From: Collodictyon triciliatum
Taxonomy: Eukaryota; CRuMs
Reading direction: 5' to 3'
Assembly: GCA_043381765.1 (NCBI GenBank)
Contig: JBHJMP010000974.1
Span: forward strand, 1 to 28,518
Length of the DNA stretch: 28,518 bases
Part shown: positions 1-10,747 of the stretch, piece by piece
Layout of the letters: every line of letters starts with the position of its first letter
Numbering within the stretch: position 1 is the first letter of the stretch
Notes under the pieces: model-generated
Database searches by the model: none
Told to the model about the DNA's origin: nothing
Seen by the model: only the letters and a program-made list of their open reading frames with translations
Position numbers and translations under genes: made by a program

Positions 1-98
1 ACATACATACATACATACATACATACATACATACATACATACATACATACATACATACATACATACATACATACATACATACATACATACATACATAC
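1..98. repeat. (ACAT)n microsatellite
   Basis: Perfect ACAT tetranucleotide repeat, about 24 units, cut by the left edge of the window. Confidence 0.98.
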
Positions 99-524
99 AC
101 AAACAGGTTTTTCATCTGGTTTCAGTTATGTCAATTTCCTTTTTTTTCTTTTGTCCTATATTTATGATATTTTTTTACTCTAAAAATCTTCAGCTGTTGA
201 GCCCGTCTCAATTATCTCAATTATTTTTTTTTATTCTTTTATTCTTCCTTTCAGTTTTGTGCAGTCCTCAGTAATCTCTATATAATTATTGCGGGAGGTG
301 GCCACTCTCATATTTTTCGCAAGGTTCTTTTCATGAGAGCAAGACTTAGGGAGAGATCATTTATGTAGAAACCCAGTTATTGAACCGTAATTAGTTGGGA
401 GTGATGGAGTGTTTTTGCCCTCTCTGACCCTCTTACTTTCTCTACTTTCTCGCTTGTGTTTGTGATCGAGTTCATTGTTCTTTTCTTTCATTTTTTTTCT
501 TTTCGTTCTTTCATTTATTTGCAG
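99..524 (+). other. 5' flank of the PWWP gene
   Basis: AT-rich, pyrimidine-rich DNA with no ORF that I can assign. It ends in a good splice acceptor (pyrimidine tract then TTTGCAG at 518-524) directly against the ATG of the next gene. The first coding exon may therefore be preceded by an intron in the 5' untranslated region, with the promoter further upstream. Confidence 0.4.
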
Positions 525-1688
525 ATGTCCGACTCTGATGCAGGAGTCAAAGAAAAAATATGCCAGGCCACCACTGGATCGGTGGGTTGGGGGAAGCTTG
601 GCAAGTTTCCGTTTTGGCCATGCATTATAGTGGATGCAGCTTCACTTCCCACCAGTTTGCTGCTTATTTCAATATATAATTTTATGCCATTATCAATTCG
701 CTATTTATTGTTCGGCTACGTGTACGCAACATTTCCAGTGATAATTGTTATTTTAGTATTGAGGTGTTTACATTTTTTTTAATTACTCGATGTGTTATAC
801 GCTATGCGTCATGCGCACTGAATGGTGTGCTCTTTGTGTTCTTGTAGATATGAAAACGGAGTCACCACATCGCCGAGGAATCAGCGCATATTTCTTCGGA
901 ACACGCGACTATGGCTGGCTCACTGAGTCAAACTTCCAGCCCTTTCAAGAAAATTTTGAGAAACATCAAAAGTCTAGCCGTTCAGCCAGTAAAGCCAATA
1001 CATATTTCATCCCTATTCACCATGTGTTAATATTCATGGATTGGTTGATTATTTTTTTTTATGATCCCATTCTTCACAGCATTCAAATTAGCTGTCCGGG
1101 AAGCCACAGAATATCTCGACCGTGGATCACCATCGTTTAGTGGCCCTGATATTCCGAAAACTGACGAACAATATCAAAATTCTTTAACTGAAAGATGCAG
1201 CGATATGAAAACAGAGGAAGCCCCTGCAACTCCTCCCAAGAAATACCCTCAAGATTCCATTCTTATAAAGCCCATGATGTCTACCGATGTTGAAAACGAA
1301 GAATTCAATTCTAGAAACGACCGTGTAATTCTGTTATAATTTATTTTTAATTTGTCCAAACTATGATGCTAGATGAATTTTCAATTCCACCAAGTAAATT
1401 GAGAATATGACATTAAAGCAGAAAATTTTTACTCAGAGAGTTCGGCCAAAGGTTGAACCCACTGAGGTCATCGATACCGTTCAAGTAAATCAGAATTTAC
1501 CAAAAGGAAAGCAAGGAAAAGCTCAAAAGGAAACCTCGTCGAAAGAGACATCTGCTATCGGAACTAAAGCAAACGAAGATGCATCCACAGGTCGCCCAGA
1601 TTACCAACGACGACTAAAAATTCTCAAGAAGCTTGGCTTGATTGACCCTCGTGCAACAACGATTCGGCTCAATAAAAATTTGATGTAG
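525..1688 (+). CDS. PWWP-domain chromatin protein, 4 exons, about 260 aa
   Basis: Exons: 525-654, 848-988, 1080-1324 and 1422-1688. The phases agree at every junction and give 261 codons including the TAG stop. Residues 15-40 contain VGWGKLGKFPFWPCIIVD, the first strand of a PWWP domain with the signature varied to PFWP. The next exon gives ISAYFFGTRDYGWL, the second half of the aromatic methyl-lysine cage region, and the domain closes with the helix FKLAVREATEYL. The rest is charged and disordered and ends in DYQRRLKILKKLGLIDP. PWWP domains bind nucleosomes carrying methylated histone H3 or H4, so a nuclear chromatin-reader role is likely. No catalytic domain is visible. The first donor (GTTTGC) is weak but is the only one that keeps the domain in frame. 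The exact subfamily is not known. Confidence 0.86.
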
Positions 1689-1751
1689 GGAACACAAATT
1701 ATTAAGCCACTAGAAGCATGATTCATTCCTTTTCTTACCATATGTTCTCTC

Positions 1752-1886
1752 TCTTTTCTTTTTCTTTTTTCTTTTTCTTTTTTCTTTTTTCTTTTTTCTT
1801 TTTTCTTTTTTCTTTTTTCTTTTTTCTTTTTTCTTTTTTCTTTTTTCTTTTTCTTTTTTCTTTTTTCTTTTTTCTTTTTTCTTTTT
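1752..1886. repeat. (CTTTTTT)n polypyrimidine tract
   Basis: About 130 bp of C followed by 5-6 T, 65 bp past the PWWP stop codon. On the minus strand it reads as a Lys/Glu/Arg-rich ORF, which is an artefact of the repeat. Confidence 0.95.
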
Positions 1887-3097
1887 AAAAAAGGGTAATA
1901 AGCCATATATCTCCTTCAAAAGATTAGTATAAGATTCTTACATGAGACTTTATCTATTTCATCGTTTTATTACATATCTAATTAGTATTTAATTCCAAGT
2001 ATTTCTTAATGTATATATATATATGTGTGTGTTTAATGAGTAAATTCTAAGAGCATCCGAGTTGCATATAAAACGAGAGGAAATAGACGAATATTCATAA
2101 TCTCATGAGAGTATTGTATTCAACACAATGCCAGAATGTGAAAGAAGAAAAAGAAGCATTACTTTGAACCCGATGAAAAAAAAAAGAAGGAAAAAGTAAA
2201 TATAGAATTCCCTAACCAACATGGAATTCAAAGAGAAGTAAGCCGATGATACAAAAACATCGCCTTTTTTTAAAAAAAAATAAAATAATAAACAATCAAA
2301 TGCGTGCCAGAATCATTTTTGACTTGATGTGCTTTTCATTTTGATTAAAAGAACGACTGTGGTTGGCTCAGGGGTGGATGCAATCTCAGCGTATCAAACA
2401 CTCCTTCAATAAATATGGTATTCGTGTTGATGAGTATGATGATAATTTTATACAAGAACACAGCCCATGTTGTCGCCTGGAGGTTGCAAAAGGAAGAAAC
2501 GGAGAAACCTCTACAAAGGAGAGCCGCTTCCATCATACACGCATCTTGTATTATATCATCTTTGCCAAAGAATATATATATCCGTGCATCCGTAGACCAG
2601 CATTTTGCACTTTGCTCTTGATGCTATCAGAAGAGTATATCTTCATATGCAGAAGAGACGTGTTCGTTCAACAAAACGTAGTCGACTTCTTTCACAACGA
2701 GCGCAGTTTTATTACTACTACTATCATTAATAGTATTGTTTATCTTTCAAAGGTTTGGCTACTTCCATCGGTCATATGCATTCTGCTGCACTTTGTGTGT
2801 CAACCCATCGGGGCAGGACAATGACCAGAGTCACCAAACAGTCCTGTTTTTTTTTCTTTTATTTTTTTTTACTGGCTTTTAAGTCTGGTTGGCAAAATGC
2901 CATCAGCTGATATATATTCATGCAGAGGCTGATGAAGCATAAGCATGTGAGACTGCATAAGCTTCGATTGTGTCAGAAGACAATTGTTTTCAGTGAGTGA
3001 CAGTAATGGTGTAAATGAAAGGCAATCACTGATCCACCGCCCTGGCTGCCACGGGGCTAATCATCCTTTACAATTTTAGCCTCTTTTTTTAATGGTA
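1887..3097. other. Intergenic region, no recognised gene
   Basis: AT-rich intergenic DNA between the PWWP gene and the 3' end of the NADPH oxidase. The longest open frame (2363-2824, plus, 153 codons) has no ATG at its start and no recognisable motif, and I do not consider it a gene. Confidence 0.5.

Positions 3098-3151
<54 letters not shown>
3098..3151. repeat. (GAT)n microsatellite
   Basis: About 18 units of GAT, grading into a few TAA units. Confidence 0.97.
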
Positions 3152-3426
3152 AATAATATAATCGGGCCCAAGACACAACACAAATATAATAAATAAATAA
3201 AGAGAAAAAGGCAGGATGTAAGAAAAAGTGTGGCTTTTGGCTTGACATTCACCACTCCACCTGGTAATCTCCGTATCGTGAGGCTCTCAAAGACACCTAA
3301 TTCATATCCCTGGAGCACACAAGCTTCAAACCCTTCACGTTTTTTTTTTTTTTTAATAAAATAAAAAAGAAAAGAAAAAATAGTAGCAATAGACAGCAAC
3401 AACGAAAACATTTTAAACGAGTTTCA

Positions 3427-3432
3427 TTTATT
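3427..3432 (-). terminator. Candidate polyadenylation signal of the NADPH oxidase
   Basis: AATAAA on the minus strand, about 150 nt beyond the NADPH oxidase stop codon. It is the first perfect hexamer I saw there. In AT-rich DNA this could be chance. Confidence 0.4.
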
Positions 3433-3582
3433 CGTGGTCTTTGTGCGTGCGTGAGAAAAGTGAGGAGAGTGCGACTCCACCGCGCGCACAGCCACGATAT
3501 GACGAAAGAACCCAAACAAACAGGCCCGGGTGTTACTCTCCATAGACCCAGCACGCCTTTGTGCAGTTGCAGGTGTGGGCTC

Positions 3583-3870
3583 TCAGAAGTTTTCTTTGTG
3601 GAACTGTGATGTTTTAGTGCAGACCGCGTCAGGTGACAGGAACAAAGTGGTGCGTGTGAGGCTTGAATGGACACACACAAAGCGAGAGAAAATAGAAACG
3701 CGGTCAACTTACAACGAACTTGGTTCCATCGTGAGTTGTGTACTTTCGGCTGCATGAGTGTAACTCACGGGCAAGCACTCTCGGTCCGCAGAAAAACACA
3801 CCGATTCCTACAGTATTCGCAACGATATAACACCAGTGACAAGTATGGTTTTGGAGCACAGACACAGTGC

Positions 3871-3938
<68 letters not shown>

Positions 3939-4671
3939 TTCAGGGAGACCAGTGTGGATTGGATTCATGGTGTTGCATGAAGAGACTTACGTTCAGTCGG
4001 GTACTGCTGTTTCAAATCAGAGAAGATCTTGTTGAAGTTTGGACGACCGAAGCTTGTTGCTACAGAACGATCGACATATTTTTCAGACAATTAGATATTC
4101 GGTGAATGGCAAGCAATTGTTTCTATCCTATATTCGACGACTTCTACACTGGAGTAATTGGTTGTTTGATTGTTTGATTGTTTTGTTTTGTTTGTTTTCA
4201 TGTTGTTTTGTGCAAGAACGATTCGAAGGGAATGAAATATTACCTGACTCGAGTCCAGTGATGGCATCTCCAGCCTTGTTTTCGTCATACATCAAAACAC
4301 GGATATCATCGGTCTTGAGGCCTCCAGTCAGGAAGGTATTAATTTCAAGAAAATTATTGACATTTTCATGCTCCAGTTCTATTGATATTATTTTTTTGCT
4401 TAGATATTCATATTTTAATATTCTATGTGATAAATTTTTTAGTCTCGGACATTAGAGCCACAAGGAAAACATGAATGTTATGCTACAAACCACTGAGGAT
4501 ATCAGAGAACCACTCAAAAGCTTCCTTGTCACGATTAATCCAAACAAAGTTCACTTTTTTGATTGGACAGTTTCCGACAATCTAATAAAAAAAGAAATAT
4601 TCCAGTTTTAACATATCGGATCTAAAATGGTTGAAGTAAATGTGGCTAAACCAGACACAAGTATATCTTAC

Positions 4672-4749
<78 letters not shown>

Positions 4750-7337
4750 TGTTACCTTAATTTTGTAATGAATATCTTTCAGGATGGATGCGAAGGGTGT
4801 GACTCCGATACCTGAAAATATATTAATTGCATTAGTTTCTCTTCAGTTCGTCTACATAAAATGTATCCGGCGTATATGTATGAGATTGATTTTAAATTTT
4901 CTTTTCCACGAATAAAAATTTAATGATATGATCCCAATACCAGCTCCACAGAGTAAAACAACTTGGAAGTCATAAATGTTATCAGCGGCACTTCCAAACG
5001 GGCCATCCACTTCGATAATAGGTTTGTCGCCGACTTTGGATGTCTTATTATTTTCTTAATTTTAGAAAGAAAAATCTCAAGTACTATAAGTATAGGGCAA
5101 ATTTGCTGTCACTCATTTGCTACGACTGTTCACTTTAGTTCGGTCTATAGCGAGATAATTGATTCACAGCTCAGGGTTATTCAATTGATACCTTCAAGAT
5201 AGTCTCTCGCTGATCTGATTTTAAGAGCAAGTGACCGATTTCCTTCGTCCAGTCGCCAACCATCTAAGGATACATATGTTTGAAAGAACTTTCTTCTTTT
5301 ACTTGATCAGTTGATGGTACTTTTGTACATGAGTAGATTTTATATCAATTTCGAAAAAATAAAATAAAATTCTTCCTTCTGGTAAGGAGTTAAATTATTG
5401 TTGGTTTTTTATTTAAAAAAAATGAGAGAACATGTTTACTCACACGAATGTGAACAGAGACATAGTTGTCCGAGGGACATGAGGTAATGGTAAAAGGATG
5501 CCATTCATGCTAATGTGATTTTAATGAATCAACACAATCTGATTAGAAATTTGAGAAAAAGACATTCCAATCGCACAATAAGCTAATTCGATTTTATTTA
5601 TAGATATACCTCATAGATGTGTGGGCAATTGAGAAACAGATACATTCCAGGACGGTATTCGAATGATGGTTTCTGAAAGCGAACCTCAACTACATTCGAT
5701 GGATGTGCAATAGCCTGATATGGGTTCACTAGATTACTGATTTGACAGGCTGTGATTTTTTTTTTTTACTTCTCTTTAAATCATAGAAAGAATATGCGTT
5801 GAATTTAAGTATGTTTTATCTAAATATATCCATACGTCGACGAGGACGGTGCTGAGTTTGCCGCGGTAGATGCGTAAGGCTCTCTCAAAAGCATAGAGAA
5901 TCCCAGGGCCGAGAAACCAGTACCAGTATGCTGTGGGTCCAACGAACTCAACCATGCCTGGATGAAAATCGGACCAAGCGCAGGGTTAAAAAAAAATATA
6001 GTTTTCTTGTAATATATTCCATATAAATACACAGCTGCATCCTTAAAACAGATGATGGACAGGGCTTTCCTAGCATAACTCACCGTGGCCAATGGTAAGA
6101 CCAAAGAAGACAATGAAGAGGTGGTGAGAGTACCAGAAGGTTTCAAAATATGCCCGACGTATCTTCTCGTGGGCGGCGGAGTACATAATCAACATAACCA
6201 ATACCAAGAGAACACCTGACACAACAAAGTAGGTTTATAAATTTCCTTACATCTTTCAAATATATCATAATTCTTGGACACTCGTGAAATTGATACAGAA
6301 TTTATTTGGAATATATTGAATAAATAAAAAAAAAACTGTCTAAATGGTATGCGGGGGGAAAAAACACCTGTGGCTCCAGGTACTGAAAAGTAAAGATAAT
6401 ATGTGAAATCCTTGGGCTCGTCATACGGATAGTTGTTCAAAATATCTTTCAGCTCAAGCAACGATTTTTTCTCCAACACTTTGAAGTTGTATATATGAGC
6501 AGCTCTGATGTAAACGAAAAGAGTACCTTTTTTAGAAATAAAATCCCAATTCATGAAAGAAAAGAAAAACATATTCCTTGAACGTATTAAACAAAGATAG
6601 AAAAAAATACGAATTGAACTAGGGTAATCTAGGTGTTAGAGTAAAGCTTTTGTTGTTAAAGTGGCATATGGGTCTTTTAGTGCAGTGTATACGTGTGAAC
6701 GGCGGCAGCAACTGCAATGACATGAGCGACGCGTTTGTGGAAAGAAATATTCTCGTCTATCGGGATCCAATCATTGACGGGTGTTTCTCGAAGCCTGATA
6801 TATATTCGTCATTAAAAATGAGTTTTTTTAATTGTCTGACTTTGATATTAAATTCTTTAACAGAATAATAATAACAATATAAACTCATGTCAATATGACA
6901 CTTTTAGTGAGGGACTTACCAAAGCAAAAGGTTGCGGAGAACGGGGAGAAGTATCATTATCCCTCCATTCAAACGAAGCAGAGCACCGCAAGCCCTGTGA
7001 ATAATTTTTCTTTGGTACGATTTTCTTCGATTGTAAATATAAATGTAAATGTAAAAATAAAAAATAAAAAAAAAACGTCCATTACAGAAGTTACGTTTAT
7101 CCGACTGTAGAAAAAAGTAAATTATACGACATTGTTCTTGATATAAGGTTGGTGTTTTTAAAATTTAGGAAATGGTAGCCAAGACCCTTTTTTTTTGGCC
7201 TTAAAAATTAGGGCTTAGTACTTTGCAATAGCTACCCCTTGACCAAGCGTCTCATAAATAGCGCGGTATGATTCATCTTTAGGGTCCACATATGCTAATA
7301 AGAGGAGTTGTACAGGTAAATTCAAAATGTGATCGAC
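3583..7337 (-). CDS. NADPH oxidase (NOX family), 16 exons seen, N-terminus missing
   Basis: This enzyme moves electrons from NADPH through FAD and two hemes across a membrane to make superoxide. Exons in order: 7337 or 7294 to 7222, 6994-6920, 6794-6693, 6504-6368, 6215-6084, 5957-5836, 5714-5610, 5509-5444, 5263-5192, 5043-4941, 4811-4756, 4581-4491, 4378-4244, 4059-3991, 3807-3713 and 3603-3583. All phases agree. Heme histidines are present: FHKRVAH with AVHTAAH, and FWYSHH with IGHG. Other marks are LLPVLRN, the FAD site HPFTITS, the NADPH sites GAGIGVTPF and FFCGPRVL, and the ending HKENF, typical of NOX. About 483 residues are seen against 550-570 for a compact NOX. The first transmembrane helix is unplaced, and the 5' end probably lies near or in the gap at 7467-7939. 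Calcium-binding EF-hands cannot be excluded. The acceptor at 5044 (AAG) is weak. Confidence 0.94.
3872..3938. repeat. (ATT)n microsatellite in a NADPH oxidase intron
   Basis: About 22 units, within the intron between exons 3991-4059 and 3713-3807. Confidence 0.97.
4672..4750. repeat. (AAT)n microsatellite in a NADPH oxidase intron
   Basis: About 26 units. On the coding (minus) strand the array begins only a few bases after the donor GTAAC of exon 4756-4811. Confidence 0.97.
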
Positions 7338-7466
7338 CTACGTTTTCAGCACTGTACTTGATCCAATGTTGATATATATTGTACTAACATGATAATTTAC
7401 CATGGTTACTTCACTTTGGTGGGGAAGATCTTCAAGAAATAAAAGAAAACAACATACAAACGTAGG

Positions 7467-7939
7467 NNNNNNNNNNNNNNNNNNNNNNNNNNNNNNNNNN
7501 NNNNNNNNNNNNNNNNNNNNNNNNNNNNNNNNNNNNNNNNNNNNNNNNNNNNNNNNNNNNNNNNNNNNNNNNNNNNNNNNNNNNNNNNNNNNNNNNNNNN
7601 NNNNNNNNNNNNNNNNNNNNNNNNNNNNNNNNNNNNNNNNNNNNNNNNNNNNNNNNNNNNNNNNNNNNNNNNNNNNNNNNNNNNNNNNNNNNNNNNNNNN
7701 NNNNNNNNNNNNNNNNNNNNNNNNNNNNNNNNNNNNNNNNNNNNNNNNNNNNNNNNNNNNNNNNNNNNNNNNNNNNNNNNNNNNNNNNNNNNNNNNNNNN
7801 NNNNNNNNNNNNNNNNNNNNNNNNNNNNNNNNNNNNNNNNNNNNNNNNNNNNNNNNNNNNNNNNNNNNNNNNNNNNNNNNNNNNNNNNNNNNNNNNNNNN
7901 NNNNNNNNNNNNNNNNNNNNNNNNNNNNNNNNNNNNNNN
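7467..7939. other. Assembly gap (N)
   Basis: Run of N. The missing 5' end of the NADPH oxidase probably lies in or beside it. Confidence 1.
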
Positions 7940-8560
7940 AGACCTTCGAGAAAAAGGAAAAGAAAAAGGGTGAGCAAACTCTCTCTTTGGTCGGGCCATA
8001 CGGCACAGATGCCTGCGCGACTTTTCCCCGGGTGGAGATAAGTCTCCTGCACACTCGCCCCAAGACCCCACAAACCCTCCCGATCACACCCGGCCTCTCT
8101 TACTAGGCATAGCCGACGCTCAAGTAACCCTATCGCACACGCGCTTTGTCTCACAGCTTCGTGGGAATTGACGCACCATCGAATGCACACCACTGGGCCG
8201 TCCACAGCAGCGCGCCCCTTGTCCGCACCTCCCAAAGCCATAGCACTTCTCTGATACCAAATTCACACAGCATTTCCCAGGGACTAATCGCTATCCAGCG
8301 GACTTTAAGCGGCTCCTCCTTTGTGTCCCTCTTCTGGTGACGAAATGACGCAATTTCAGCTGGTTAATCACTTAAACTGGACACACGAGCAAATTGCTTC
8401 CTTTCCCATTTGTGGAAATTGATGCATGATGTCGCCGCCCGATGTGACCAGGCCGTACCGTACCGGATCGCCAACAGGGGACAGAGGTCTTCGCCGCTCC
8501 ATGCATCCTGTACGAAAGGGCGCAAGCAGAGAGGGAGTGGCGAGAGGACAACCGTGAGAT
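7940..8560. other. GC-rich stretch downstream of eL8, function unknown
   Basis: Clearly richer in G+C and CpG than the flanking non-coding DNA. It lies between the gap and the eL8 stop codon, so part may be the eL8 3' untranslated region. A minus-strand open frame enters the gap from about 8241 but has no motif I recognise. An element fragment or part of a lost gene are both possible. Confidence 0.4.
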
Positions 8561-9574
8561 TTATTTGTTGCGCTGGGCTTCCTCGCGGGCAATGGCGCGC
8601 TGCAGCTTCAGGGTGGCCTGGCGGGACTTGAATCCCATGACACCACCGCCCCAGTGCTTGCGGTTCTCCTCGTAGCGGTCGTTGAAGTTGAGCTTGGCAG
8701 ACTGGACCAGCTGCTCGAGCTCGTGGCGGTGCTCGTCGCGGATGTCCACGAGGGCAACGGCTGTGGCGGTCTTCTTGTGGACGAGCTGGCCAAGGCGAGA
8801 CTTGCTCTTGACAATGACATAGGGAACGTCCAAGCGGTGGCAGAGGGCTGGGAGCCAGACGACAATCTCGATGGGGTCGACATCGTGGGCAATGACGACG
8901 AGCTTGGCCTTCTTCTGCTCAACAAGGTCGGTGATGTGGTTGATACCGTACTTGAGGTTGAATGGCTTGGAGGTCTTGGGGGCCTCCTTCTTGTCAGCCT
9001 TGAGCTGGGCAAGCTTCAGCAGGCGCTCCTTCTTCTGGGCCTTGTCCTCAGGCTTGTACTTGGCAAGGAGCTTGAACAGGTTGGTGGCTACACGTCGGTA
9101 GTGAATGCTGTCAGGAGGTACACTGTGTTTGAAATGAAAAAGGGTTTTATAGACGCTTGTCCTTCGACAACGCTCGCCTCGCCTCGCCTCGACTCTGAAA
9201 ACAAACCCAGGTTCTTGTCGGCAGTCTTTGTGAACTGGTTGATTGCTGGTGGGACCTTGAGGCGCTGGTAGAGGACGCGGCGTTGGCGCTGGAGGCGGAC
9301 ATACTCGGGCCACTTGACATAGCGGGTCATGTCGCGCTTGGGCTGGATGCTCTGGCCAATTCCATGGTTGCGCTTGCGGGACTCAAACAGGTTGGGTGTG
9401 AGCTTGACCTTCTTGGCGACAGCCTTGGGGTAAGGGGCAGCGGCGGCTTTGGTGACTTTGGTGGCAGTCTTGGGCTTGGTTTCCTTCGGCTAGAGTGGGA
9501 TGAAGTTGTCAGGGACAGCCTAACATAACCTGGCGGTTTGTGATGGTGTTTGACGATTTTGGTGAACGTACCAT
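8561..9574 (-). CDS. RPL7A: 60S ribosomal protein eL8 (L7a), 3 exons, 270 aa
   Basis: Structural protein of the large ribosomal subunit that binds rRNA. Exons: 9574-9572 (only the ATG), 9489-9207 and 9087-8561. They give 271 codons including TAA, the normal eL8 length. Family marks include [66 protein letters not shown] and HWGGGVMG. Intron 1 begins directly after the start codon (ATG then GTACGT) and ends CTCTAG before CCG AAG, giving M-PKETKP. Intron 2 joins DKNL to ATNLFKLL, matching the usual DRQTATQLLKL region. The coding exons are GC-rich with C/G-ending codons, unlike the neighbouring genes, as expected for a highly expressed gene. An AATAAA overlaps the stop codon on the coding strand. 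The N-terminal tail is rich in Lys and Ala. Confidence 0.97.
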
Positions 9575-9662
9575 TCTTCGATGGGGATGAACCAGGATCG
9601 GTTGAAAATTGGGTTATGTTAAAATAAAAGGACGTGAGTACTAGAAAAAACTGGGGGGGGGG

Positions 9663-9760
9663 NNNNNNNNNNNNNNNNNNNNNNNNNNNNNNNNNNNNNN
9701 NNNNNNNNNNNNNNNNNNNNNNNNNNNNNNNNNNNNNNNNNNNNNNNNNNNNNNNNNNNN
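9663..9760. other. Assembly gap (N)
   Basis: Run of N directly after a run of G, in the eL8 upstream region. Confidence 1.
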
Positions 9761-10003
9761 GATACATGGGGAGAGAGGGATAGGATCGGCTCGACGTTTC
9801 AAGTAGAGTTTGTAGGTTCGTTTCAAAGCAGGCGGTAGCTTATTGCGAACGAATTGATCGGGGGTTGGAACCAATGGTAAATTAATAGGTAAATGTAGGC
9901 GATCGATCACCCCTTTCCCTTCTTTGAGCAGTCGATTCATTATTAAAACCTTGGACACGATAGGACACGATACACAAGATTTCATGTGCCAAATAGTAAC
10001 CAA
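9761..10003 (-). CDS. Possible partial exon of an unrecognised gene
   Basis: A minus-strand open frame of about 80 codons that enters the gap at 9760. It contains IWHMKSCVSCPIV, LPINLPLVPTPDQFVRNK and a basic segment ALKRTYKLYLKRRADPIPLS. The composition looks like real protein rather than noise. A possible acceptor (AATAGCAG) lies just upstream near 10030. An ATG in good context at about 10101 opens a short frame (MDFNHTISLDTRVID) in a different phase. A further minus frame at 10187-10372 is Arg/Ser-rich, like a mitochondrial presequence. I could not join these pieces convincingly, and I do not recognise the family. Confidence 0.3.
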
Positions 10004-10529
10004 ATCTTGGTCAATCTTAATGAATTCCTGCTATTTTGGGGCGTCTTCGGATCAATGACACGAGTGTCAAGTGATATCGTGTGATTAAAATCCATGGTCT
10101 TCTCCAGGTGGGAGTCAGGGGATTGTCGACTGGACGGGCCGAGATATAAAGAAGTGCGAGGGATGTGTATCACGCATTCATGAGGATTACCTGGCTATGT
10201 CCGTCCGCAGGGTGGGTTGCGATCTGTGTAGAGAGACACGAAAGACAGGGAAGAGGCTTGTGAGTTTCGATCGGTGTTGATCACCAAAACAACCCGAAGA
10301 ATGCAACCATCCCCGAAGATGCTGTGAAAATCGCTTCTTATGTGCATTTCGGATGAATGTTTTTATTAACACATACCATAATAAAAAAACTTATATGGAA
10401 AATATCACACACCCATTTTTTGGGCGCTATTAATCTTAAGTTTGACAATTTATTCTTACCAGGTTGTGGGCAATCCATTGCATTTGCATATTTCTACATG
10501 GTGGGGGCTACAAACTCTCTATTCTCGGT
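10004..10529. other. Upstream region shared by eL8 and the TPR gene
   Basis: No confident gene. It lies between the minus-strand eL8 start (9574) and the plus-strand TPR gene, so it should hold promoters for one or both. It also holds the unjoined minus-strand frames described for 9761-10003. Confidence 0.4.
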
Positions 10530-10747
10530 ATGTCAGGAATGCGGCAGACTAATGTTTACCCGTGGCCCATTCCAGTATCCCCAGAGCCGGATGCTAGTCT
10601 TCCACCCCAATTTGCGTCCACCTCACCTCTTTTGTGGACGCGGGGTTGTCAACTTCGCATTTCCCTGTGTGTCAATTCCATTCAGCTCTGTCTTTTTATT
10701 ATTGTCTTTTCTACCAGAGAAGTGCTGCTGCGATAGACTCTGGCCTC

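Noticed and set aside
1601-1919. Lys/Glu/Arg-rich minus-strand ORFs
   Set aside because: Artefact of the CTTTTTT repeat, with no homology outside it.
2363-2824. 153-codon plus-strand ORF
   Set aside because: No ATG at its start, no domain, composition like the flanking DNA, and no splice partners found.
8654-9271. 205-codon plus-strand ORF opposite eL8
   Set aside because: Leu/Val/Gly-rich shadow frame caused by the GC-rich codon use of the eL8 gene on the minus strand.
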